DNA of 64,000 nt from Paraspadella gotoi. Lineage: Eukaryota; Chaetognatha. The DNA lies in assembly GCA_051294375.1 (NCBI GenBank), contig CM119265.1:17488018-17552017 (forward strand), given 5' to 3'. The position numbers were made by a program, and so were the translations under genes. The number at the start of each line of letters is the position of its first letter. The stretch's first letter is position 1. Positions 44,861 to 58,346 of this stretch are shown piece after piece. A model generated the notes under the pieces. That model saw only the letters and a list, made by a program, of their open reading frames with translations, searched no databases and had not been told where the DNA came from.

Positions 44861-46176
44861 TCACGCGAAATCTCGCCGTCTCCAACGAGACGCCCTCGAC
44901 GCACGCCGCCGCGACGACGCCTCAAGATGGCAGCCCCCGGGTCGCCTGATTCCAAGAGTCAACGCCTCCACCGTCCTTTCGGCAGATGGCGATCCCATAA
45001 ATTGATTCTCCGGTTCACGGACCGACCGACATCGCCCAAAATTTTGAATGATATGATGATTGAAGTTGCGCAAGGATGAATGATGATGATGATGATTAAG
45101 AGGATTCTTGATGAGCACGGAGGGCGAGAAGGAAAAAGTTGGGCGCGTGGCGGCGAGGAGGCCCATTCCAAGAGACAAAATCCCACGAAACGGAGACACG
45201 CGGCGACCGCCGTCCACACCTTCTTCGGCGCCGCCGACGCCCGCCTTCGCAACTTCCGTTATTCGCCGTCGTCGTCGCGCGAACGCACGCCGTTCGCGAC
45301 GTCGTCGTTTCCGTCGTCGCGATCGTCATTTCTTCGTTTCTTCGTCGTCTCCGTCGTTTCGCGCGTCGTGGCGCGCGAAGCGCAAAACGAATGCTGCCTG
45401 TTGCTGCTCCTCCTCCTCCGCTTGCGCCTGCGGCCGACAGCGCCCGTCCAGCGATCCCCGGTGGGCTGTCCATCAATGGGTGTCCAGTCCTGGAGGCGAC
45501 AGCGCCCGCCAGAGACGCCTCGTCCAGCGAATCACGTTATGCGCAAGTGCGGTGGAAAAGACGTCCGGCGTCTTCGCCAGGGTAACGGGCGCGCGGCGGG
45601 AGCCGGAAAGTCCCAGCAGCGAGGGCCTGCTGCTCTGCCGCGGCGGCGGCTTGCGCGGCTGCCGCCTGTCGCTGCTTCCTGCCTCCTTCACTTGTCGATG
45701 CTTCGCCGACGCGCGTTTCATGAAGAAGTTTGGAAACGGTGGAGAGTTCCGAGTCCAGTTGGCTTGATCGTCATCTGCATCTCTTTCGGAGGCGCTCGTC
45801 TCGCGGAAGAGGCCAAGAGGTCGGCGCTGCGGACGGGTGGAGGAGAGAGAAGGAGAAGGAGGAAGAGGGAGGAAAAGGGTGAGGACATGGAAGTAAGTAA
45901 GGGTAAGGGTTAGGGAAAGGGCTGGAATGAGAAGCAGGCAATTTTTTTTTAAACGACAATAGAAAAGCGATATATTACTACAATAATTGATTAAACTTCC
46001 AAATATCCTTTAAAGTTAATGAGGCGATTTTAAAGCAACACCTGTTAATGCACCTCTAATACCTGAATGTTCGGTGAAAAACGAGTCTGGTTTTTTGGTC
46101 CATTTTGAGGTTTCCGAACGGGGGAAATCGGGGACGTGGTTGCGTTGACGGCTCCCGTTTCGTCCTTTCGTTGCAG
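44861..46176 (-). pseudogene. onecut 3' exons, copy 2 (frameshifted, likely artefact)
   Basis: Equivalent to 38921-40199. The homeodomain and tail are recognisable in pieces across three frames but broken by many single-base indels. The intron and both splice sites are still alignable, which argues for sequencing error on the real locus and against a decayed paralogue. Confidence 0.8.
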
Positions 46177-48154
46177 CTGAAGTAGAGAAAAGAAAAGTTT
46201 CAATTACAATCGGTAATATGAAACCTTACACATACATAATATTACTTAGATTGGTGGGTAAATACAGTGAGTTGACAAATCTTCAGTGAGAACAGTTTCT
46301 TTGTTGTTTGTTTGTTTGTTTGTTTTTTTTGTAGATTGCATCGCAGGAATACAACTTTCAAGAAGTAAGAATCAAACGAAGAAGAGAGACACGGGCAATT
46401 CCCGTAGAAATGGAATCGTCCCTGTGAGGGATCAAACAGGGGGCAAATCGTTAGCAAACTCGACTGAAATTTCAATCGCCCTTGCTTCTGATTCCTCTCC
46501 TTCTCGTTATAGATAGACCCAGCTTGTTCAGTTTCAAAATAGCATTACCAAATGAGAGTATAAACTTCCGTAAATTGTGTTAACGTAATTAAATTATTCA
46601 AATCACAAATTCCTCTGTCCAGTATGAACTTCGACGATCTTACAACTGTAAACGTTTAATCTCGGCTCCCTTTTTTCTTTCGCTTTCGTCCTTGTCTTCG
46701 GCCCCACCGGCGCGCGCGCCAAGCAATTTCGATAAAAATCGGCGCTGGAGATTCGCCCCGGCCGCCGCCAATCGCCTGGGATTTTTTTTCCCTCTCTCTC
46801 TCTCTCTTCTCTCTCTTTCTCGTCTCTGCCTTTCTCCTCTCTTCTCCCGTAACGCGACGCTGCGATATCTACGCAGTCTGCTTCTGTTCATCCGAAAACC
46901 GTATACTATTTTCCCATGTGCCCACATTCAGGTGGTTGCGCTCGTCTGAGCAAAGATGTCATCGACGGAGAAGCCGCAGATAATTTTCGTCTTCCCCGAT
47001 TTTCCTTTTTTTTTTTCTTTGTAAAGATGCATCTGGTTGTGTTTAATCTTGTATTTTAAGTTCATCGTTTATATTTTGAATGCTGCTTGTAGTTGGCAAT
47101 ACGTGAAAGCCGAGAACGATGGCAATTCAATAGCCGTTGACTCATGAAGAGTACGGATGTATTCAGATTATCTTTAAAAAATTACGATTAACTTTTTTGC
47201 AAGTTAAAAAAATATTCGTGTTTTTGTCAGGAAGAAGAATTGACAAACTTAAAAATTGTACCGAACATTGACGTTAACTGGAATGTTAGATTTTTTTTTT
47301 TTGTCAGTATTTTACATAGTTGTTCGCGACGGTTTTGTGGTGTTTCTTTTCCTATCGATTCCTGGCCTCCCGCAGTCAGATGCTTTGCCAATTTCGCAGC
47401 AAAATATCGAAAGTTGAGAGAGAAGAGAGAGAAGAGAGAGAGAGAGAGAGAAGAGAGAGTGAGAGAGAAGAGAGGAAGAGGAGGGAGAGAGGAAAAGAAA
47501 GAAAAAAGGAAAAGAGAAGAGAAGAGAGACTGCGTGATGAAGAAAATGGTGTAAACCGAGCCTCCGGATTTCCAATGGCGGTTTACACTTTTAAAGAGAA
47601 GAGCTTTTGACGGCGAAAGACCCTGAACTTTCAGTTCCAGAGCGTTTGCTTTATACGATTTTTCATTTTTCTTGCTCTTATTTTACTTTTTCCGTTTATT
47701 TTTTGCCAAAAAAATTAAATTTTTAAAAATTAAAGGGGAAAGAAAACATTTTTTACGTTTAAAGACCTTAGGTTCTCTCTTTTTCAGTCTCTCCTTCTCC
47801 CTCCCTTCCCTATTCCCTTTCCTTCTATCTCTCTCACTTTCCCGAACGCCCTCCGGTCTCGATCTCTCTCTAGCGCTTTCTTTTCTCGCTCTTTCAAAAA
47901 AAAAAAAAAAAAGGCGAAAAGTGACATAAAAGTCAATAGTTCCGATGCAACGAGCAAAACTAGCGACGAAAAGACGCTGCTACTCTCTCCGTTCCCTTTT
48001 TTTTATATCAATTTTTTTTTTCGTCGCCCCCCATTTTTTTTAACTTTTTTCTAGTTTTGGTGATTTTTTTTAAAAAAACTTTTCTCCGTATAAGCAGATT
48101 CGGTGTTTTTTTTTTTTTTCCCTTATTTTGTTTTTCTCGCCTGGAAAGCGGTTT

Positions 48155-48280
48155 ATGGCGACGACGAACCTGGAAGAAATTAAAATGTCCCCGACGGAAC
48201 AGATCAGGTTCGATCCCATTTTAACGATTGCGAGAAGTAAGAAGAAGAGAGAGAGAGAGATGAGAGAAGAGAAGAAGAGA

Positions 48281-48327
<47 letters not shown>

Positions 48328-49342
48328 TGAAGAGAGAGAGAAGAGAGAGAAAGATATAATGTGCATGCTTATAGGCGGGGTAAACCTAGGCAATGCCCAC
48401 TTACAAATATATATATGATGTTATATATTATAATTGTATATATAATATAGAGAGAGAGCGGAGAAAAGAGACAAACCTAAACCTCAATTCCCCACCAGGA
48501 GCGCTACCTCCGCTGGCACAAAACTCAGCGAGACCCATACGCTCGCTTCCGCTCGTCAACGCGGTGGATTATTTCGAATTCCTTTGGCGCCGAAAGATTA
48601 TCTTGACTTCCGGTTGAAAGCGGAATACGATCAGGTCCGTTCAAAAGTTGGAGGAAATGAAAAGAGTTTAATCAATGAATAAGTTAAGCATTTAAAATAA
48701 ATAGACAACTAGGTGATAGTGTTGCGTGTTCCCTGTTTTTCGTGAATAATGACATCGTAAGGCAAGTGTAAAGTTAGAAAGGAACAATTTGCTCTTAAAA
48801 CACGAAAAATGTATTGATGATTAAAAGAGGAAAGATATATTTTATATAATTGTTTAACTTTCTAGCCCACGAGTTTTCGAACTCGGAAACTCCGGCGTGT
48901 GCAAAGCAGCCCCAAGACGCATGGGACAACGAACTTACCCTACGGGACCGCGCCAACTCAGGAACCGCACTCATTCTTCCTGAAAGTTCGACAATGCCGC
49001 TGGAAAACTCAAGCATCCACTCAAGTAAGTCACCGCGCGTTTTGGATTTTTAATGGTTAAAAAAAAAGTTTTGGAATGAGTCATATCATATATATTTGCG
49101 ATATGATTGATTACGATAAGCACAAAATTATTACCCGCACGCCCCCTTCGCCCGGCAGAGTCTACACCCTAAACCAGTGTGCGGGCGGCGGCAACTCCAA
49201 GTGCTACCAAGACCGTTGCTGGCCGGAGAAGACCTCCCGTCCCTATGCGGAGAAAATCATGGGCTTCATCCCAGCGCCTCACATTTCTCTCACCAAGAAC
49301 GGATACGGAAGGAAGCCCGACGGAACCTTCTACGCCGTTTGA
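48155..49342 (+). CDS. CFAP276: CFAP276-like ciliary protein, copy 2, the fullest view
   Basis: All four exons can be placed: about 48155-48237, 48499-48634, 48868-49023 and 49159-49342 (TGA). Exon 1 has a lost base, and exon 2 has indels relative to copy 1. Exon 4 encodes a Cys-containing start, then EKIMGFIPAPHISLTKNG and YGRKPDGTFYAV. It matches the CFAP276 C-terminus, which has the pattern GSIVSPHTAATNGGYSRKKDG. The exon 3 reading frame is uncertain because copies 2 and 3 disagree by several indels; SSPKTHGTT is shared. A polyadenylation signal AATAAA follows near 49492. Known family members sit in the axonemal A- or B-tubule lumen of motile cilia. Treat as the same gene as the copy at 42035. 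Confidence 0.65.
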
Positions 49343-49783
49343 GGGAGAAAGGGGGTTTGGTGTGGGGGAAAGAGTCGCTAGAGATGGGGTCGTTGCGTTG
49401 TGGATTTGTTTTTTTTTTGGGGGGGGGAAGGTGGCGTTGCGCAGAAAGACGATTGTCATGTCTACTTCGAGTATTGTATCTACGGAATTATTAATAAAAA
49501 ACCAAAAAAAATTAGACGTAAAACGAATACGGTGAAAGATTATACACGAAAGCCATTTTCGTTCACTCTTGATTTGCTCTTGACTCGGATCATTATATCT
49601 CGCTTGTGTAATTTATAAATTTGAAATTGAATTTCATAACTAAAATTAAGAAAAGAAAGAAGGAATTAACAGAAAAGTAATGAAGGAAGAAAAACAGAGA
49701 ACAAGATGGACGGTTTGATGCATGTAGGAGGAAAGAAGGAGCCGAGTCTGAAATATCGATTTTTCTCCGCTCTCTCTCTCTCC

Positions 49784-49808
49784 NNNNNNNNNNNNNNNNN
49801 NNNNNNNN
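49784..49808. other. Assembly gap, exactly 25 N
   Basis: Joins copies 2 and 3. Same length as the gap at 42745. The following sequence restarts with aaagagagagattattgcc, the same bases that open copy 2. Confidence 1.
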
Positions 49809-51964
49809 AAAGAGAGAGATTATTGCCATTATGTTTAGCAGAAGAAAATCACTGTACTCAAATGTGAAGATCAAATGAAAAATGAATTACTTCTTTCAAG
49901 AGAAAAACATATGAAAAGACTTAAATATTAATTACTAATTTAACTTAAAGTCGCTTATTCGTTGATATGTAGGCTATTGGTGGCAGATTATGATTGAAGT
50001 GCTCAAAATGAAAGTGGCATTAGTTGTTGTGGAATCCGTGCTCGAAAACGCATTGAATTTTGTTTACAAATTTATTAAAGTTTAAAATTCCATTAAGGTA
50101 AATTAAATCTTTTGCTAGAATTGGATTAAACACTTTTGAACGGAAAACTTCATTCAAAGATTATTATTTTTTGGTTTAATTTTTTAGAATTACTCAACTG
50201 TCTTTCAGCCAACTGAATCTGCCAATTCCAATTTTTTTAAAGAATTAATTACATTCGCAAACAAGACAAAGAAAAAAGGATAGGCTTTTTTTAACGTTGG
50301 GCATTGGAAATGATTACCAAGTTGCTTTCCGGAATTTTGTAATGAATATGAACTGGTATCAGTTAAGCAAAAATCAAGGGAAAAAGATATGGGATTTCGA
50401 AAATTATTTCCTCCACGAGCTAGCGGACTTGTAGCTCATTGAAAATAGTTGACACAAATACATCAATGATAGAGCAACAACATGTCGAATTTTGTCGATC
50501 ATATAAATAAAAAGACCAGTGATATAATTTTCGGCTAAATTTTATGATTTAAAGTGGGAAAGAAAAAAAGTTAAAATCATAATTTTTTTAAAGTAAATTT
50601 TCAGACTAATCAGTTGTTTAAAAGAAAAGGGTAAATTATAAACGTTTTAGTAAAACGTAAAGTTAAAACATTTTTTTTAATCACTGGAAGCGCAATTGGC
50701 TCAAAGCCAAGGTTCAACAATAATTTAAATTTGTTAAATCAGACTTTCGTACTTAGCAATCAATCGTTTTTTAAAACATAAAAAAATTGTTTTTTCACCA
50801 AAAAATATTGGAAGGCAAAATAAAGAGGAGAAGATTATAACAAGCTCACTTTTTTATTCCCGTACATCGAGGGTGAAGTAATTAAGGTTGTGACAGTCAA
50901 CGTTCACAAAAAAAGACTTAATTATCATAAATAATTATAATAATTAAAAATCGTGGTATAATTTACAAAAATAATAAATTACTGGAAAACTTTGCCGGCA
51001 GGTTTCACAGAGAAAATGCACTCAAATCGATCTGCTTTTCTTCCTTCTCCTTTTTTCTCTCGTCATCATCGCCCAAAGTTTTTGACTAATTTCAAATATT
51101 TAAGGCGGTTTTTCCTTTTTAAAAAGAAGAATAAGAAGAAAGAATAGAAAAAAAACAAACTACAACTGCAGCTTTAAATGGTGAAGGGACGAAACCGGTA
51201 AGGCCATCGTAGTGAATTGGGATATATTTTTTTTCCAATTTTGACTGAAGATTCTCTATTAGAGTTTTTTTAACCGAAGGCTTTGGGCGAGCGCGAGCAA
51301 GGGTGAACGGACTGATACCGAGGTCGATTGAAGATGCGGACAAGCGCCGGTAGTTTCGACGAGGATTTGCGCACGACGGCGCCGCGTGCGCCACGTTTGC
51401 TGTACGCACGCAGCTTGTCCTCGTGGCCGGGCGGGACAGTGATGCTAACCACTTTTAACAGTTTTAGTGAAACGGCGCCTCTTCTCTAAGAAATTTTTTT
51501 TTTTTCTTTCTCTCTTTTCTCGCTTATCGATTTTTCGATACAGTCGTCGCTAAGGAAAAAAAGGGGGAGAGGAAGCGAGAGAGAGAGAGAGAGAGAGGGA
51601 GGAGAGAGAGAGAGAGAGAGAGATGAGAGAGGGCAACGAAGAGCGGAGAGGCGAGAAAAAAAAATGGAAAGAGTAGAAAAAAAATTGGGAAGGAAAGAAG
51701 GGAATATTGTAACAGAAGAGGAAAGCGAATCGAAATATTGGCTAAAATGAAAAAGAAAAGAAAAAGAAGAAGTAAAAGATATTGTTCTTAATAATATTTA
51801 AACAATAGAAGAGAAATAGAAGAAGAAATAAGAAAAAAAAATGCGATGGACTAGAAAATTATAACGAAAAATGTGGTTAATTTGAAGAGAAACGAGAGAA
51901 AGATTGATTCCTCAAAACTTTGGTCGCCCAACGAAAACGGAAACTCGGCCCACGCCGATTTCCG

Positions 51965-53331
51965 GTCCGCGAAATCTTCGCCGTCTCCAACGAGACGCCC
52001 TCGAACGGACGCCGCCGCGACGACGCCTCAAGTGGCAGCCCCGGGTCGCCTGATTCCAAAGTCACGCCTCCACCGTCCTTTTCGGCAGATGGGATCGCCA
52101 TAAATTGATTTCCGGTTCACGTGACGCGACGACATCGCCAAAGATTTTGAATGATGATGATGATTGAAGTTGCGAAGGATGAATGATGATGATGATGATT
52201 AAGAAGGATTGTTGAATGAGGCACGGAGGGCGAGAAGGAAAAAGTTGGGCGGCGTGGCGGCGAGGAGGCCCATTCCAAGAGAACAAATCCCAACGAAACG
52301 GAGACACGCGGCGACGGCCGTCCACACCTTTCGGCCGCCGCCGACGCCCGCCTTCGCAACTTCCGCGTTATTCGCCGTCGTCGTCGCGCGAACGCGACGC
52401 CGTTTCGCGACGTCGTTCGTTTCCGTCGTCGCGATCGTCATTTCTTCGTTTCCTTCCGTCGTCTCCGTCGTTTCGCGCGTCGTGGCGGCCGCGAAGCGCA
52501 AACGAATGCTGCCTGTTGGCTGCTGCGCTCCTCCTCCGCTGCGCCTGCGGCCGACAGCGCCCGTCCAGCGATCGCCGGTGGGCTGTCCATCAAGGGGTCC
52601 AGGTCCTGAGGGCGACAGCGCCGGCCAGAGACGCCCTCGTCCAGCGAAGTCAACGTTTGGCGAAGTGCGCGTGGAAAGACGTCCGGCGTCGTTCGCCAGG
52701 GTACGGGCGGCGCGGGCGGAGCCGGAAAGTCCCAGCAGCGAGGGCCTGCTGGCTCTGCCGCGGCGGCGGCCTTTGCGCGGCCCGGCCGCCCTGTCGCTGC
52801 TTCCTGCCTCCTCCCACTTTGTCGATGCTTCGGCCGACGCGCGTTTCATGAAGAAGTTTGGAAACGGTGGAGAGTTTCCGAGTCCGAGTTGTTGCTTGAT
52901 CCGTCATCTGCATCTCTTTCGGAGGCCGCTTCCGTCCTCGCGGAAGATGGCCAAGAGGGTCGCGCTGCGGGACGGGGGAGGGAGAGAAGGAGAAGGGGGG
53001 AGGAAGAGGGGAGGAAAAGGGGAGGACATTGGAAGGTAAGGTAAGGGTAAGGGTTAGGGAAAGGGGGCGGAGATGAAGAAGCAGGCAATTTTTTTTTAAA
53101 CGCAATAGATAAGCGATATATTACTAAAGTAATTTGATTAAACTTCCAAATATCTTAAAGTTTAATGAGGCGATTTTTTAAACAACACCTTTTAATGCAC
53201 TCTAATACCTGAATGTTCGGTGAAAACGAGTCTGGGTTTTTTGGGTTCCCATTTTTGAGGTTTCAACGGGGGAAATCGGGGACGTTGGGTTTGCGTTTGA
53301 CGGCTCCCGTTTCGTCCTTTCGTTTGCAAGG
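51965..53331 (-). pseudogene. onecut 3' exons, copy 3 (frameshifted, likely artefact)
   Basis: Equivalent to 38921-40199. Homeobox fragments such as TLSMLRP-region antisense and ETHRFQTSS-type frameshifted pieces replace the intact frame; indels differ from copy 2. See the assembly finding. Confidence 0.8.
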
Positions 53332-54681
53332 CTGAAGGAGAAAGAGAAAAGTTTCAATTACAATCGGTAATATGAAACCGTTACACATACAATATATATA
53401 CTAGATTGGTGGAGTAAAATACAAGTGAGTGACAAATCTCAGTGAAACAGTTTTCTTTGTTTGGTTTTTGTTTGTTTGTTTTGTTTTTTTTTGTGAGGCA
53501 TCGGCAGGAATACAACTTTTCCAAGAAAAGTAAGAATCAAACGGAAGAGAGACACGGGCAATTTCCCGTAGAAATGGGAATCGGTCCCTGTGGGGATCAA
53601 ACAGGGGGCAAATCATTAGCAACTCGACTGAAATTTCAAAATCGCCCCTTGCTTCTGATTCCTCTCCTCTCGTTATAGATAGACCCCAGCTTGTTAAGTT
53701 TCAAAATAGCATTGACAATGAGAGTATAAACTCCGTAAATTGTGGTTAACGTAATTAAATTATTCAAATCACAAAATTCCTCTGTTCCAGTATGAAACTT
53801 CGACGATCGTTAACAACTGGTAAACGTTTTTAATCTCGGCTCCCTTTTTAATTTCTTTCGCCTTCTCCGTTGATCTTTCGGCCGCCACCGGCGCGCGCGC
53901 CAAAGCAAATTTCGATAAAAATCGGCGCTGGAGATTCCCGCCCGGCCCGCCGCCAAGTCGCCTGGGAATTTTTTTTCCCTCTCTCTCTCTCTCTTCTCTT
54001 CTCTTTCTCGTCTCTGGCCTTTCCTCCTCTCTTCTCTCCGTAACGGACGGCTCGATATCTACGGCAGTCTGCTTCTGTTTCATCCGAAAACCGATCGATT
54101 TTCCCATGTGGCCCACATTCCAAGTGGTTGCGGCTCGTCCTGAGTTCAAAGAGGTCAATCGACGGAGAAAGCCGCAGATAATTTTCGTCCTTCCCCGATT
54201 TTCCCTTTTTTTTTTTTTTTCTTGTAGATGCATCTGGTTGTTGTTTAATCTTTGTATTTTAATGTTCAATCGTTTATATTTGAAATGCTGCTGTAGTGGG
54301 CAATCGTGAAAGCCGAGAACGATGGGGCAATTCAATAGCGTTGACTCCGCATGAAGAGTCGGAAGTATTCAGATTTATGCTTTAATAAAATTAATAACTT
54401 TTTTTGCAAGTTAAAAAAAATATTCGTGTTTTTTGTCCAAGGAAGGAAGTAATTGACAAACTTAAAAATTGGTTTACCGACATTGAAGCGTTCAAACGGA
54501 AAGTGTTAATTTTTTTTTTTTTTTTGTCAGTATTTTACATAGTTGTTTCGCGACGGTTTTTTGTGGTGTTTTCTTTTCCTATCGATTCGCGTTGGCCTCC
54601 CGCAGTCAGAGCTTTTGCCAATTTCGCAGCGAAAAATATCGGAAAAGTTGAGAGAGAAGAGAGAGAAGAGAGAGAGAGAGA

Positions 54682-54719
<38 letters not shown>

Positions 54720-55419
54720 GAGGGAAGAGGAGGAAAAAAGGAAAAAAAGGAAAAAAAAAGGAAAAAAGAGAAGAGAAGAGAGGAAACTTGCGTGAGAAGG
54801 AAAATGGTGTAAACCGAGCCTCGGATTTTCCAATGGGCGGTTTACACTTTTTAAAGAGAAGAGCTTTTGACGGTCGAAAGACCCGAACGTTTCAGTTCCA
54901 GAGCGGTTTGCTTTATACGATTTTTCAATTTCTTGCTCTTATTTTACTCGCGTATTTTGCAAAAATTAAAATTTAAATAAAAGAGAAACATTTACGGTTT
55001 TAAAGACCTTAGGTTTCTCTTTTTCAGTCTCTCCCTTCTCCCTCCCATTCCTATTCCCTTTCCTTCTATCTCTCTCAGCTTTCCCCGAACGCCTGCTCGG
55101 TCTCGATCTCTCTCTAGCGGCTTTCTTTTTCTCGCTCTTTTCAAAAAAAAAAAAAAAAAGGCGAAAAGTTGACATAAAAGTCAAAATAGTCCCGATGCAA
55201 CGAGCGGAAACTAGCGGACGAAAAGAGGCGCTGCTTACTCTCTCCGTTCCTTTTTTTTATAATCATTTTTTTTTTTCGTCGCCCCCCCATTTTTTTTTAA
55301 CTTTTTTCTAGTTTTTGGTGATTTTTTTTTTTAAAAAAACCTTTTCCCCGTATAGCAGATTCGGTGTTTTTTTTTTTTTTTTCCCTTATTTTGTTTTTCC
55401 TCGCCTGAAAGCGGGTTTA

Positions 55420-55516
55420 ATGGCCGACGACGAACCTGGGAAGAAATTAAAATGTCCCCGACGGAACAGGATCAGGGGGTTCCGATCCCAATTTTAAACG
55501 ATTGCGAAAGTAAGAA

Positions 55517-55604
<88 letters not shown>

Positions 55605-56685
55605 AGAGAGAAGAGAGAGAAAAGATATAATAAGTGTCATGCTTATAGGCGCCGGGTGAACCTAGGCCAATGCCCACTTACAAATATAATATATATGTTA
55701 TATAATTATATATTGTAATATATATATAGAGAGAGAGCGGGAGAAAAGAGACAAACCTAAACGCTGCAATTTCCCCCAACCAGGAGCGCTACCTCCGCTG
55801 GCACAAAACTCAGCGAGACCCATATACGCTCGCTTCCGCCTCGTCAACGCGGTGGATTATTTCGAATTTCCTTTGGCGGCCTAAAGATTATCTTGACTTT
55901 CGGTTGAAAGCGGAAATAACGATCAGGTCCGTTCAAGTTTTGGAGGAAAATGAAAGAGGTTTAATCAATGAATAAGGTTAAGCATTTAAAAAATTAAAAT
56001 AGACAACTAGAGTGATTAGTGTTTGCGTGTTCCCTGTGGGTTTTCGTGAATAATGGAACATCGTAAGGCAAGGTAAAGATTAGAAAGGGAACATTTGGTC
56101 TTAAAACAGAAAAATGTATTGATGAGTAAAAGAGGAAAGATATATTTTTTATATAATTAGTTTAACTTTCTAGCCACCGAGTTTTTCGAACGTCGGAAAC
56201 GCCGGCGTGGTGGCAAAAGCAGCCCCAAGACGCATGGGACAACGGAAAACTTACCCTACGGGACCGCGGCGCAACTCAGGAACCGCACTATCTTCCTGGA
56301 AAGTCGACAAGCCGCTGGAAAACTCAAGCATCCACTCAGTAATGTTACCCGCGCGTTTTGGATTTTGATGGTTAAAAAAAAAGTTTTGGAATGAGTGCAA
56401 TATCATAATCATATATTGATATGATTGAATTACGATAAGCACAAAATTATTACCCCCCGCCCGCCCCCCCTTCGCCGACAGAGTCTAACAACCCTAAACC
56501 AGTGGTGCGGGCAGGCGGCAACTCCCAAAGTGCTACCCAAGACCGTTGCTTGGCCGGAGAAGACTTCCCGTTCCCCTAATGCGGAGAAAATCATGGGCCT
56601 TCAATCCAAGCGCCTTCAAACATTCTCTCTCACGCAAGACGGATATGGAAGGAAGCCCGACCGGAACCTTTACGGGCCGTTTAGG
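55420..56685 (+). pseudogene. CFAP276-like gene, copy 3 (frameshifted, likely artefact)
   Basis: Start MADDEPGKKLKCPR at 55420 (a base change from copy 1), then exon 2 near 55782-55926, exon 3 near 56175-56340 and exon 4 near 56480-56685, with frameshifts in each. YGRKPDRNLYG at the end is a damaged form of the copy 2 terminus. Confidence 0.75.
55513..55620. repeat. (GA)n microsatellite in the ciliary-gene intron
   Basis: About 100 bp of GA repeats with few interruptions. Counterpart of the 161-N gap in copy 1 and of 48245-48355 in copy 2. The repeat explains the original assembly break. Confidence 0.9.
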
Positions 56686-58251
56686 GAAGAAAGGGGGGTT
56701 TGGTGTGGGAAAGAGTGGCAAGAGATGGGGGTCGTTGCGGGTTGTGGAGTTGTTTTTTTTTTTTTTGGGGGGGGAAGGTGGCGTTTGCGCAGAAAGAACG
56801 AATTGTCATGTTCTACTTCGAGTATGTGTAATCTACGGAATTATTAATAAAAAACAAAAAAAAATTTAAGACGTAAAACGAATACGGTGAAAGATTATAC
56901 ACGAAAGCCATTTTCGTTCAACTCTTGATTTGCTCTTGACTCTGAATCATTCATATCTCGCTTGTGTAATTTTATAAAATTTGAAATTGAATTTTCATAA
57001 CTAAAATTAAGAAAATGAAAAGAAGGGAATTAACAGAAAGTAATGAAGGAAGAAAAACAGAGAACAAAGATGGACGGTTTGATGCATGTAGGAGGAAAGA
57101 AAGGAGCCGAGTCTGAAAATATAGAATTTTTTCTCCGCTCTCTCTCCTCTCCGAACTCTTCTCTCTCTTCTCTCTCTCTCTCTCCTGCTCTCTCTCTCCT
57201 CTCTCTCTCTCTTCTTCTCTCTGCCTCTCTCTCCTTCTCTCCTCTCCGACTCTCTCTGTCCTCTCTCCTTTCTGTTTCTCCCTCTCCTGTTTCTCTCTCT
57301 TCGTTTCTGGAAAGGCCAAAGGCTCCTCTGCTACAAAAACATGCATGTAAATTGGAATTGTCACAGATTCAATTTGTCCCTTAGGAAGTCTCTCTTGGTT
57401 TTAAAAGCCAACAGTTTCGAACGGAAGAAGGGACTCATCACGAGCTAACTAGTAGAGCGGATGATATAATGATCGTAAATTTAGTTTGTTCAAACAATCG
57501 TCGGTGATTCGATGCAAAAAAACTACATTTTAGTCTTATTTTATTATAAGTTTGCATTCGTCGTATTTTCGTCGAATCTCGTTCGTCCTCATTCTTCGTC
57601 GTTTATCCGGCAGGAGTTCGCCGCATTTTCCAGTTTTCTGAGGTTTTCTTTTTTTTTTCTTCTCTTCCTTTTGTCTTTTGTTTGGCCTTCGATGGAACCT
57701 TTTGTTTTTCTTAATTTCCCGGCGCTGTTTTCCGTGACCGCGGGGCTAATCAGGTAATGGGCGCCTCCGTCGCCGAAACATACGCCGTCATTACGCCGAC
57801 TAAGCTCCGCCGTTCTCTGTCTTACTCCGACTACCTTACTCCGACGCTCGACTCACCCTGCCTCACCCATCGATGCCGAAGACAATGAAAACAACAAGAG
57901 GATCGAGGTCGGGGAAAAGGCGGAAAGAAATCCCGTTCGAAATTGCGTCTTTGGATCATCTAATGAGATCACTGGATACTAAACTAACTATAATTATGTT
58001 ATAGAATGGTTCTAAAAAAAAGTGTTCTTATTCTCTTACTTTCTCATTCTTATAACTTCTTCTTATTTCTTCTCTTTTTCTGTTTGATTTATTTCAGTTT
58101 GATTTTTCTTTTATCTTCTTTTTCCCTTACCTCGTTTCTTTTTTTCTCTCTTATCTCCATCACATCTCCCGGGCGTTCTTCTTCTTTCCTCCCTTTCCTT
58201 CCCCCCCGTCCCGGAGTCCTAATCGAAGCGAATGATTTTTAATGCGACCGC

Positions 58252-58267
58252 GCGTCTCTCTCTCTCT

Positions 58268-58346
<79 letters not shown>
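58252..58346. repeat. (CT)n microsatellite
   Basis: Near-perfect CT repeat of about 95 bp with one early interruption. Confidence 0.95.

Larger units (their letters stand above)
42770..49783. repeat. Triplicated segment, copy 2 (noisy, probable false duplication)
   Basis: Starts aaagagagagattattgcc, then follows copy 1 base for base apart from frequent one-base insertions and deletions, many in homopolymers. It extends past the end of copy 1 and supplies exons 3-4 of the ciliary gene. Error texture and 25-N borders indicate unpolished long-read sequence. Confidence 0.88.
49809..57310. repeat. Triplicated segment, copy 3 (noisy, probable false duplication)
   Basis: Third pass over the same locus, again with dense single-base indels that mostly differ from those in copy 2. 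It runs on through the CT microsatellite at 57125-57305, and clean sequence resumes near 57320. The right boundary is approximate. Confidence 0.88.

Noticed and set aside
36874-57310. Real tandem triplication producing paralogues under decay
   Set aside because: Indel-only divergence, disagreement between copies 2 and 3, preserved splice sites and fixed 25-N gaps fit sequencing error better. Not excluded without read data.
57512-58242. Phe/Leu-rich plus-strand frames resembling membrane proteins
   Set aside because: They are translations of pyrimidine-rich low-complexity DNA.
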